Source of the DNA: VFZL01 sp046734915
Lineage (GTDB): Bacteria > Acidobacteriota > Vicinamibacteria > Vicinamibacterales > CAVVIG01
Length of the DNA stretch: 7,909 nt
Assembly (NCBI GenBank): GCA_046734915.1
Contig: JBKPSC010000280.1
Location: 1-7,909, forward strand
Reading direction: 5' to 3'
A program made the position numbers and the translations under genes. Below the pieces are notes generated by a model. It had not been told where the DNA came from. It searched no databases and worked only from the letters and a program-made list of their open reading frames with translations. Positions 1 through 6,753 of the stretch are shown here, piece by piece. Each line of letters starts with the position of its first letter. The first letter of the stretch is position 1.

Positions 1-143
1 TTCACGCTGACGTGAGCGACGGGCTCAACCTTCGCAGACGTCTGATTGTCCTTCTTGTGCCCTTTACCCTGGTGCGCCGTCAAGATAGCGGCGAAGGGCA
101 TCAACAGCAAGAGGGCGACGGTGATCGTTCGTTTCATATGCAT
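1..143 (-). CDS. Small exported protein, N-terminal fragment (cut by window edge)
   Basis: The minus strand from 143 or 137 reads as a clean signal peptide followed by a charged linker and stays open to base 1, so the C-terminal part lies outside the window. From the second ATG (137) it begins MKRTITVALLLLMPFAAILT, then A-H-Q-G-K-G-H-K-K-D-N-Q; Lys/Arg at residues 2-3, a hydrophobic core at about 5-19 and a likely cleavage after Ala21 are as expected for Sec export. Two in-frame ATGs (143 and 137) lie two codons apart; neither has a good Shine-Dalgarno, and the shorter one gives the more typical signal peptide. The gene is co-directional with the permease and hydrolase, but 163 bp separate it from the permease stop, so it may have its own promoter; I found none convincing. 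The mature part is too short to name a family. No function is assigned. Confidence 0.6.
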   Translation of the reverse strand, partial: MHMKRTITVALLLLMPFAAILTAHQGKGHKKDNQTSAKVEPVAHVSV

Positions 144-306
144 GGCTCGCGTTACCACGCGTGAATGCAAGCCAGCAACCACCGCCCTGCTCACTGCCAG
201 GTTTCGCTAAGTCCTCACTTTGACAGCGCTTGCGGTCGACCTCGGTCGTGCCGTTCACGGCGCCGCAAACGAGAGTGATAGTGCAAACTCAGGACGGTAA
301 TGAGGA

Positions 307-2727
307 CTACTCCGCTCGGAGTGCGTTGACCGGGTCGATGCTGGCGGCTCGTCGCGCAGGAGCCCACGCCGCCACTCCGGCGATCAGCAGTACGACGACG
401 ACAACTGCAAGCATCGTGGGCTCGGTCGAGGGCGTGCCGATCAGCATTGCGGATACGAGACGGCTGGTTGCGAGCGCCAGCACGCAGCCCACCGCCGCGC
501 CTGCCGTCGCACTGATCATGCCCTCCCGGAATACGCCGAGCGCGACCGCGCGGGGCGGCGCGCCGATCGCGAGCCGCACGCCGATCTCGCGCGTGCGCAC
601 GGACACGAACACCGCCAGAAGGCCGTACATCCCGAGCGCGGCGAGCGACAGTGCCGCGATCGCAAACGTGCCGATGACTGCCGTCGTCGATCGACGCGCA
701 GCGAGCTGCTCTGCAAGAATCTGCTCGAGCGACCTGGGCTGGCTGAACGTCATCAACGGATTCAATCGCCGGATGGCGGTTCTGACAGTGCTGACAACAG
801 CCGTTGGATCTCTCGCCGTGCGGACGAGGAGCGTCACACCAGACTGCGGAAACTGTCGCGTACTCAAGTAGAACGCGGGCAAAACCGGCGCCTCGAGGCC
901 TCGGAAGCGTTCGTTGCTGACGACACCAACAATCTCGAACTCGCCTGGCGCATGGTTGCCATAGGCGGTGCGCGGTGTCGCGGTCCGAATCTTTCGGCCG
1001 ATGACGCGCCCGCCAAGCTCGCGAGCAAACGCTTCGTTCACCACGGCCACGCCAGTTGCATCGAAGCTGTCACGTGCCGTGAAGCCGCGGCCGCTCAAGA
1101 CGTCTACAGCCAACGCGTCGAAGTAGCCAGGACTCACGATCCGCAGCTCGGTCTGACGCTGCCGCTCTGCCGATTGCTCATCGCCGAGGATCGTCGGGTT
1201 CTCACTCCAGTTGGCCTCGAGCGGATGGTCGTACGCCGTCGCCACTGCGACAACGCCAGGGAGTGCGCTGAGTGAGGACAACACCGCGCGTTCGTCGGCG
1301 ATGACCTGGCCTGGCTCGACCGGCCTGCCGACCGGCAACCCCAGATTGGCGACCAGCACGTGATCGATCGCGAAACCTGGGGTCTGGTGTTCAATGAACT
1401 GCAGCGATCGTCCCAGAAGTGACGCGGCGGTCGTCACCGCAATCGTCAGTGCGACTTGCGACACAACCAGCACGCGATAGACCATCGTCCTCGGACGACT
1501 GGGTGCACCTCGCAACGCCGGCGTCGCTCGCACCAGGCGAATGATCGGCCAGATCGTCAGCACGATGGATGCGACGAATGACAAAACAATCGCAAAGAGC
1601 CCGAGCGGTGCGTCCAGCATTGGAGATGTGAGAAGCGGGATCGTCGATGGCAGCAGGCGTGGAAGCACGGCGAGTGCGCCCCTCGCTATCGCCATACCGA
1701 GCACTCCGCCGACGATCGCGGGTACCACTGCCTCGAGCGCAACTTGCCGAACCAGCGTGGCGACGCTTGCACCGATCGCCGCACGCACCGAGAACTCTGG
1801 CCGGCGCCGCTCGAACGCGGACACATGCACCGACGCGAGGTTTGCGCACGCGACGAGCAGAACGGCGAGCGCCGCTCCAGCGAGTGCGACGAGCGGCACC
1901 CACGCGTCGCGGACCAATTGGTCACGGAACGGTGATAGGAGTGCACCGTGCGCGTCAGCGGCCGTGTGGTCAGTCGTCCGCAGCAACGCGTCCCGCGCCT
2001 GCAACGATGTCGTTCCGTCACGTAGACGCGCAAGCACACCGAACACGTGCGCGCGACTGTTCTGTTGGAGTTGAGCCGTTCGTGGAATCGGCACCCACAA
2101 TTCCTGCGCGTCGGGATCGAGCGTCACAACCGCCGGATTGACGGGCCACGCTGGAAACACGACAGGCGGCATCACGCCGACGACTGCGTACCGCTCTCCA
2201 CTCAAGCGAATCGTCGTTCCCACGACGCGAGTATCTCCACCGAAGCGCTCACGCCACATCCGGTGCGACAGCATCACGACGCGAGTGGCACCTGGGGCGT
2301 CATCGCCCGCCGCGAATGTCCGTCCGAGCATTGGCTCGATCGCCAGCGTGTCGAAGTAGCCGGCAGACACACGCACGCCGCTCACCGACTGCGCACCCTC
2401 AGGCGTCTCGAGGGTGAAGCCGGCGGCGCCGAAGAGCGCGAGGGACGAGAACGGTGACGCCGCACCGAGATCGGTGGTCCAGTGCGTATATCTGAAGCCG
2501 GTGACGCGCGTCGCGCGGTGGTCACCGTCGGTCCCCGTGTCTTCCCAGACAAAGACCAGCCTGGAGGCGTTCGCGAACGGCAATGATCGCCACAACACGG
2601 CTCTCGCCAAACCGACGGCGGTCGTCGCGGCGGCGATGGCGACGGCCAGGGTCAGTGCGACCGCCAGCGAAAGACTCGGGCGACGAACGGTGTGACGAAG
2701 CGCAGCTAAGAGGTCGTCGCGAAGCAT
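307..2727 (-). CDS. ADOP-type duplicated FtsX/MacB permease, 806 aa
   Basis: An integral-membrane permease with the acidobacterial duplicated orphan permease layout: two MacB-like periplasmic domains, each paired with FtsX-type membrane segments. Seen: one TM helix at about 19-41; extracytoplasmic domain 50-275; three TMs at about 276-298, 330-351 and 375-396, with the conserved loop RRRPEFSVRAAIGAS at 307-321; then TM 416-438, a second extracytoplasmic domain 440-680, and three TMs at about 681-709, 736-757 and 771-790, with RTREIGVRLAIGA at 711-723. It ends in the family tail PARRAASIDPVNALRAE. The ATG at 2727 is chosen because MLRDDLLAALRHTVRRPSLS is the usual family beginning; a weak GAGG (2731-2734) precedes it. 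The reading frame continues upstream to 2853, but that Arg-rich 42-codon stretch lies mostly inside the hydrolase gene. The gene follows the hydrolase by 25 bp, suggesting co-transcription. There is no ATPase gene in the window, as the word 'orphan' implies. Family assignment is firm; the substrate is unknown (MacB relatives act in efflux or mechanotransmission). Confidence 0.95.
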   Translation of the reverse strand: MLRDDLLAALRHTVRRPSLSLAVALTLAVAIAAATTAVGLARAVLWRSLPFANASRLVFVWEDTGTDGDHRATRVTGFRYTHWTTDLGAASPFSSLALFGAAGFTLETPEGAQSVSGVRVSAGYFDTLAIEPMLGRTFAAGDDAPGATRVVMLSHRMWRERFGGDTRVVGTTIRLSGERYAVVGVMPPVVFPAWPVNPAVVTLDPDAQELWVPIPRTAQLQQNSRAHVFGVLARLRDGTTSLQARDALLRTTDHTAADAHGALLSPFRDQLVRDAWVPLVALAGAALAVLLVACANLASVHVSAFERRRPEFSVRAAIGASVATLVRQVALEAVVPAIVGGVLGMAIARGALAVLPRLLPSTIPLLTSPMLDAPLGLFAIVLSFVASIVLTIWPIIRLVRATPALRGAPSRPRTMVYRVLVVSQVALTIAVTTAASLLGRSLQFIEHQTPGFAIDHVLVANLGLPVGRPVEPGQVIADERAVLSSLSALPGVVAVATAYDHPLEANWSENPTILGDEQSAERQRQTELRIVSPGYFDALAVDVLSGRGFTARDSFDATGVAVVNEAFARELGGRVIGRKIRTATPRTAYGNHAPGEFEIVGVVSNERFRGLEAPVLPAFYLSTRQFPQSGVTLLVRTARDPTAVVSTVRTAIRRLNPLMTFSQPRSLEQILAEQLAARRSTTAVIGTFAIAALSLAALGMYGLLAVFVSVRTREIGVRLAIGAPPRAVALGVFREGMISATAGAAVGCVLALATSRLVSAMLIGTPSTEPTMLAVVVVVLLIAGVAAWAPARRAASIDPVNALRAE

Positions 2728-2752
2728 ACGCCTCGTTTGACGGAGAAACCGG

Positions 2753-5404
2753 TTACGGCGTTGGCGTGAACGAGACGGGAGCCGTGACGCGCGAAACATT
2801 CCACGCCTCCGCCTCAATCGATGGCGCCTTCGCCGGTCGCGTGACGGTGACACCGATCTCGCGCTCCTCGCCAGGCAAAAGCGCGAAGTAGTTGTCGTCC
2901 CAAAACACTGGGAGGAGCTCCTCGTGAGACACCGCGTCGGTGAGCTTCAGGTGCACCTGAAATGCCAGTGCGCTGCCGCTATTCCGAACCGCGACGATGG
3001 TCGTGCCCGGATGAGCCGCATCAGCTCGCGCGGAAACGGCGAGCTGCGTCGCTGGTAGCTTCGAGAGCGCAGTCAGGTCAGCGTGAGACGTCGTCGGCGT
3101 GTAATACCACTCCGTCTTCTTCCAGTCGAGAACGTCCGGCTGCGTCGAGAGCCAGTAGAAATTCGTCGACAGCGGCGTCGCGGCTCCTGGCTTGGAAAGC
3201 GTCAAGCGGAGGAAATACGTGGCCGTCGAGGTCTTTGGGACCGGAACGACGAAGCTGCGAACGACGCGATCGGCTCCGACGTCGATCGTCTGCTCCTGGG
3301 CAAAGAGCCGCTCGAGATTCAGACCGAGTACTTGCGCGCTCACCGTCAAGCCGGTCAGCGATTCCTGCGTGTCGTTCACCACCGCGATCGCCCCATCGTC
3401 GTACCGATACTGCACGTGGACCGGCTCGCAGGCTTTCTTGGTTCCGTAGTAGCCGCCGCCCGGCCGCAGGAAGTAGTCGTAGAGATGCCAGATCATCGAC
3501 GGCCAGGCGTTGTTCAACATCCACTGAATGACGCCAGTGGCGAGATAACGATTGCCGCCGTACGCCTCGAACATGGCGCGTTGCCCATCGTACGCGAGCG
3601 CCTGCGCCTTGCGCGCGTAGTCCTCGACGCTATCCGCCTTGCCGTAGCGAGCTTCGAGTGCCTGAGTGAACAGCTTCAAATCCTTGAACTCGTCGCCGCC
3701 GGCGTGAAACGTCCAGAACTGATTCATCGGCCACAATCGATCGGCAGGCAGCATCGATTTGAGACTGTCGATCGGCGGCACGGCGGCGCCGGGGCTGATC
3801 TCGGTGGCGAAACCAAACGCGCCGCCATTCTTGGTGTCAGTGAGCCAATAGCCAGGCGGCACGTAGTCGTACGGGCCGAGCATTTTCACCCCGCTCGGAC
3901 CGCTTACCGGTCCTGGCGCAGTCGTCGCGTTCGAGAGGATCGGTTTTGGCCAATGAAGATGCTCGAGCACGTCGAGATAGGCGCGCTCGACTCTGGCGGT
4001 CGGTGGGAAGTCGCTGCCGTTGAACCACGCGATCACGCTCGGATGATTGCGCAGACGCCGGATCTGATCGCGGAGTGACGCCGGTCCGACGCGGTAATCC
4101 TCCGCGTCCCACTTGGTCCACTGCTCCCACTGATCGCAGCAGCACCAGCCCGCCATCACGAGAATGCCCATGCGATCGGCAAGCTCGTAGAATTCATCCG
4201 TCTCGAGCTTGCCCTCGAGCCGAATCGTGTTGAGCCCCATTTCGCGCGTGTAGCGCAACTCCGCTTCCAGCCGCTCGGTCGATTTCGGACGCAACAACAT
4301 GTCCGACGCCCATCCACCGCCTCGAATGAGCACCGTCTTGCCGTTTACTTTGAACAGACGATGTCCGGCTTTCGTGAGCTCCGACGTCATCTGCTGAATG
4401 CCGAAGGTCACCGTCAGTTGATCGGACACCGATCCGTCAATGCTGGCCGTCAGCGTCAGCGTGTACAACTCTTGACGGCCCATACGATACGGCCACCAGA
4501 CCCGCGGGTGTTCGATGGTGAGCGGCTTGAACTGCTCGGGCGAGAACGTCATGGTGCGGTGCTCTCGCGGCGCAAGTGAGACCTGCTGCTCGAATGTGAG
4601 ATCGCCGATCGTTCCGCGCACGACTCCCTTCGCAGGGGCGTCAGATGCATTCACCACGTCAGCGGCAATCGTCAACGTGGCGCGGTCGAGCGACGGCAGG
4701 TCGAGTGACGGCAACACGAGCGGATGCCGCAGCGCAACCGGACCGGTGTGCGTCAGATACACGTCGCCCCAAAGTCCCATGTTCTTGTCTGCCGGCGTGG
4801 GATTCCAATCCACCCACATGATCGATAGATCGCGTGGTCCTGGCGCAAACACTTCCACGGCGATCACATTGGCACCGGTCGCTTTCACCAGTCGCGTGAC
4901 GTCGAATTCGTATCGCCGGAAGACGCCGGCAACTTCGCGAGACGTGGCGAGGCGCTGGCCGTTCAGCCAGATGTTCGCGCGATAGTTGATGCCATCGAAG
5001 TGCAGCCAGAGACGCCGTCCCGCCGCATCCGACGGCGCCGCAAATTCCTTCCGGTACCACCACGACGGCTTGAACGGGCTGTCATCGGGCATCGGGAGGA
5101 GTGTGAATCGCTCGCCGATTGGATAGGTCGTTCCAGGAACCTTCCTGAGGTTCATCCCGAAGTACGGATCGCCGTAGTCGCCGTTCTCGACGAGTGCCCC
5201 GACGACGGTGTTCGGGACCGTTACCTTATGCCACGCGGTCGTGTTCACCCCGGTCTGCGACAGCGTCTCACCGGTCGCTTTGACGTGCGCCGACGACTGC
5301 AGCGCCCACCCCTCCGCCAGCGGAATCCGCGCAAGTTGGCGCGCCTGCGCCACATCCGGGGCACACGCCATCACCGCGATGGCGACCAGGATCCGCAGAG
5401 ACAT
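2753..5404 (-). CDS. Exported GH2 hydrolase, exo-beta-D-glucosaminidase (CsxA-like), 883 aa
   Basis: Probably removes glucosamine from the non-reducing end of chitosan-type oligosaccharides outside the cytoplasm. Domains: signal peptide 1-21 (core ILVAIAVMACA, likely cut after AQA); jelly-roll sugar-binding domain about 30-220 (WWYRKEF at 115-121, the W-L-N-G loop at 146-149, N-M-G-L-W-G-D-V-Y at 208-216); Ig-like domain about 225-335; TIM barrel about 345-650; C-terminal Ig-like domains about 665-755 and 775-875. In the barrel, N-G-S-D (462-465) stands where most GH2 enzymes have N-E; that Ser-Asp change defines the exo-glucosaminidase group, where Asp is the acid/base (D469 in Amycolatopsis CsxA). 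E535 in GFATEIS fits the nucleophile (E541 in CsxA), with a similar 70-residue gap. The G-W-C-C-C-D-Q-W-E stretch (419-427) resembles the same group. The ATG at 5404 has a strong GGAGG eight bases upstream. It is divergent from the ROK regulator and leads the permease gene. An alternative is a mannosidase of the related plant-type branch; Asp465 argues against this. Confidence 0.93.
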   Translation of the reverse strand: MSLRILVAIAVMACAPDVAQARQLARIPLAEGWALQSSAHVKATGETLSQTGVNTTAWHKVTVPNTVVGALVENGDYGDPYFGMNLRKVPGTTYPIGERFTLLPMPDDSPFKPSWWYRKEFAAPSDAAGRRLWLHFDGINYRANIWLNGQRLATSREVAGVFRRYEFDVTRLVKATGANVIAVEVFAPGPRDLSIMWVDWNPTPADKNMGLWGDVYLTHTGPVALRHPLVLPSLDLPSLDRATLTIAADVVNASDAPAKGVVRGTIGDLTFEQQVSLAPREHRTMTFSPEQFKPLTIEHPRVWWPYRMGRQELYTLTLTASIDGSVSDQLTVTFGIQQMTSELTKAGHRLFKVNGKTVLIRGGGWASDMLLRPKSTERLEAELRYTREMGLNTIRLEGKLETDEFYELADRMGILVMAGWCCCDQWEQWTKWDAEDYRVGPASLRDQIRRLRNHPSVIAWFNGSDFPPTARVERAYLDVLEHLHWPKPILSNATTAPGPVSGPSGVKMLGPYDYVPPGYWLTDTKNGGAFGFATEISPGAAVPPIDSLKSMLPADRLWPMNQFWTFHAGGDEFKDLKLFTQALEARYGKADSVEDYARKAQALAYDGQRAMFEAYGGNRYLATGVIQWMLNNAWPSMIWHLYDYFLRPGGGYYGTKKACEPVHVQYRYDDGAIAVVNDTQESLTGLTVSAQVLGLNLERLFAQEQTIDVGADRVVRSFVVPVPKTSTATYFLRLTLSKPGAATPLSTNFYWLSTQPDVLDWKKTEWYYTPTTSHADLTALSKLPATQLAVSARADAAHPGTTIVAVRNSGSALAFQVHLKLTDAVSHEELLPVFWDDNYFALLPGEEREIGVTVTRPAKAPSIEAEAWNVSRVTAPVSFTPTP

Positions 5405-5412
5405 GCAGAGAA

Positions 5413-5417
5413 CCTCC
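5413..5417 (-). promoter_or_regulatory. Strong Shine-Dalgarno of the GH2 gene
   Basis: On the minus strand GGAGG lies eight bases before the ATG at 5404. It fixes the hydrolase start, and the signal peptide begins directly at that codon. No other gene in the window has so good a ribosome binding site at this spacing. Confidence 0.85.
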
Positions 5418-5426
5418 GGGTCTAGC

Positions 5427-5453
5427 TTACTTAATTAAATGAGTTAAATATTT
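5427..5453. promoter_or_regulatory. AT-rich imperfect palindrome, probable ROK operator
   Basis: Of these 27 bases 24 are A or T, in a window that is otherwise strongly GC-rich. The 21 bases 5427-5447 form an imperfect palindrome: seven of the ten pairs around the central A match, with TTA at one end, TAA at the other, and TTAATTAA (5431-5438) inside. The hexamer TTAAAT also occurs twice in direct orientation, at 5435-5440 and 5444-5449, nine bases apart. The patch begins 22 bases upstream of the hydrolase ATG and lies between the two divergent genes. ROK repressors such as NagC and Mlc bind AT-rich palindromes next to their targets, so this is the best operator candidate. It could equally be the AT-rich core of one or both promoters; the two roles are compatible. 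Confidence 0.5.
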
Positions 5454-5472
5454 CGCGCAACGCTGCTACACT
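5444..5472 (+). promoter_or_regulatory. Possible promoter of the ROK gene
   Basis: TTAAAT (5444-5449, three of six to TTGACA) and TACACT (5467-5472, four of six to TATAAT) are separated by 17 bases. Transcription would start near 5479, just before the purine-rich GGAGGGG at 5481-5487. The -35 element lies in the AT-rich palindrome, so a bound repressor could block it. The match is modest. For the divergent hydrolase gene I could not pick a single convincing -35/-10 pair. Confidence 0.3.
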
Positions 5473-5477
5473 TGCGC
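5455..5477. repeat. Perfect interrupted dyad GCGCAA-N11-TTGCGC
   Basis: GCGCAA (5455-5460) and TTGCGC (5472-5477) are exact reverse complements with 11 bases between, spanning the proposed -10 box of the ROK gene. It lies directly beside the AT-rich patch. It could be a second operator for another factor or for autoregulation. A six-base dyad in GC-rich DNA can also arise by chance. Confidence 0.3.
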
Positions 5478-5502
5478 CCGGGAGGGGACACTAGCGCTGC
5501 GC

Positions 5503-6753
5503 TTGCTCAAACACACTGCTGCCCACGTCGAAGCCGCCCGAGACGCGGCACACGTCCGCCGTCTCAACCTTGATCGCGTGCTTGCAGCGGCCATCGCTCA
5601 CGAGGGTGAGTTCACCCGCGCTGAGCTCATCAAGACCACTGGCCTTTCCGCTCCCACTGTCGGCAGTCTTTCCTCAACGTTGATCCGTCTCGGCTTGTTG
5701 ACCGATCTCGGTGTGGGTCCGTCGCGCGGCGGACGCCGGCCCGGCCACATGCAGTTCAATGCGAACTACGGCTTCGTCGCCGGCATCGACATCGGCCCGA
5801 CGCGGACGCGCTTGGGCCTCGCTGATCTCCGCGGCGAACTGCTGGCACGCCGCGTCCTGCCCACACCGCGCGATGCCGATCCTCAGGCAGTGCTGCGACG
5901 CATGGTCCACGAGATCGACACCTTGAGCAAAGAAGCGGAACTCGCGCGCGAGCGTCTGATCGCCGTGGCTGCCGGCGTACCCGGCATCGTCGATCCGACG
6001 AACGGCATCCTCGTGGGCCTGACGCCAAACTTGAAAGGCTGGGCTGGAGCGCCTGTCGCCGCGCTCCTGACGCGTGAGAGCGGTGTCGATGCCGTAATCG
6101 AGAACGACGTCAATCTGGCAGTCCTCGGCGAGCACTGGAAGGGGGCCGCACGCGGTCACGACACGTGCGTGTTTCTCACGTTTGGCACCGGCATCGGCGC
6201 CGGCATCATGATGAACGGCCAGCTCTATCACGGCCATCATTTCCTCGCCGGCGAGATCGGCTTGATGTGCATGGGGCCGCAGTACGTTGACCAGGACTTC
6301 GGATCTCGCGGCTGCCTCGAAACGTTGAGCGGCCTTGGCGCGCTCAAAGGCAAGTGGAATCAGGGAGCCGCGGACTCACCGGAGTGGGTGGCGGAGTTGT
6401 TTCGCGCGGCTCAGAACGGCGACGAGGTTGCGCGCAGGACCGTCGAGGATGCCGGCACTGTGCTGGGAATTGCGGCGGCGAACGTGAGCAGCGTGCTCGA
6501 TCCGTCGCTGATCGTCCTTGGCGGTGCGCTCGTCGTCCAAGGCGCGCCGCTTGTCGAGCGCGTCCGCCAGATCCTCGGCAAGTTTATTTTCAGTCCGCCG
6601 CCGGTCGTCGTCTCGAGCCTGGACAAAGAGGCGCCGTTGTGGGGCAGCCTGCTACTCGCCACGAGTGCCGCCCGCGAGCGATTGCGCGAACGCCTTCGTG
6701 AACAGCTTGGCCACGAGCGTGATTCTGCGCTTACTGCTGCTGCAGCTCGATAA
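5503..6753 (+). CDS. ROK-family winged-helix transcriptional regulator, about 416 aa
   Basis: A sugar-responsive cytoplasmic DNA-binding protein. Residues 18-70 form a winged helix; T-R-A-E-L-I-K-T-T-G-L-S (38-49) leads into the recognition helix about 49-64, and an S-R-G-G-R-R-P wing is at 74-80. The ROK sugar-kinase fold follows: phosphate-loop-like DIGPTRTR (96-103), sugar loop GVPGIVD (158-164), the catalytic-type Asp in ENDVNLAVLGE (D202), FGTGIGAGI (227-235) and AGEIG (249-253). The zinc signature GH-X9-CXCGXXGCXE is broken: Leu254, Gln264 and Phe266 stand at the usual His, Cys and Cys; only Cys271 (GCLE) remains. The start is uncertain. TTG at 5503 lies 15 bases after GGAGGGG (5481-5487), while an in-frame CTG at 5497 is better spaced; no ATG fits before the winged helix. 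Divergent transcription from the hydrolase gene marks that gene as the likely target. Its 3' end overlaps the convergent ASPIC gene by 23 bp. The family call is firm; the ligand is unknown. Confidence 0.94.
   Translation: MLKHTAAHVEAARDAAHVRRLNLDRVLAAAIAHEGEFTRAELIKTTGLSAPTVGSLSSTLIRLGLLTDLGVGPSRGGRRPGHMQFNANYGFVAGIDIGPTRTRLGLADLRGELLARRVLPTPRDADPQAVLRRMVHEIDTLSKEAELARERLIAVAAGVPGIVDPTNGILVGLTPNLKGWAGAPVAALLTRESGVDAVIENDVNLAVLGEHWKGAARGHDTCVFLTFGTGIGAGIMMNGQLYHGHHFLAGEIGLMCMGPQYVDQDFGSRGCLETLSGLGALKGKWNQGAADSPEWVAELFRAAQNGDEVARRTVEDAGTVLGIAAANVSSVLDPSLIVLGGALVVQGAPLVERVRQILGKFIFSPPPVVVSSLDKEAPLWGSLLLATSAARERLRERLREQLGHERDSALTAAAAR

Noticed and set aside
220..225. Perfect TTGACA -35 hexamer on the plus strand
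   Set aside because: No -10 box at 16-18 bases and no plus-strand gene downstream.
64..258. Minus-strand 64-codon frame reaching upstream of the small exported protein
   Set aside because: It overlaps the signal-peptide gene in another frame; the signal-peptide frame is much more protein-like.
250..261. Short hairpin GCCG-TTCA-CGGC as a terminator for the permease transcript
   Set aside because: The stem is only four to five pairs and has no T-run on the minus strand.
230..871. Plus-strand open frame of 213 codons
   Set aside because: It is antisense to the conserved C-terminal FtsX part of the permease, with a low-complexity Ala/Thr/Arg product.
2728..2853. 42-codon Arg-rich N-terminal extension of the permease frame
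   Set aside because: It lies mostly inside the hydrolase gene in another frame, has a composition unlike a membrane protein, and the family's usual start matches the ATG at 2727.
3083..4078. Long plus-strand open frame (331 codons) antisense to the hydrolase
   Set aside because: Long antisense frames are expected in GC-rich genes; its Arg/Val-rich product has no recognisable domain, and the minus-strand frame is a clear GH2.
5674..6240. Minus-strand open frame of 188 codons
   Set aside because: It is a shadow of the ROK gene, with no domain and no ribosome binding site that I can see.
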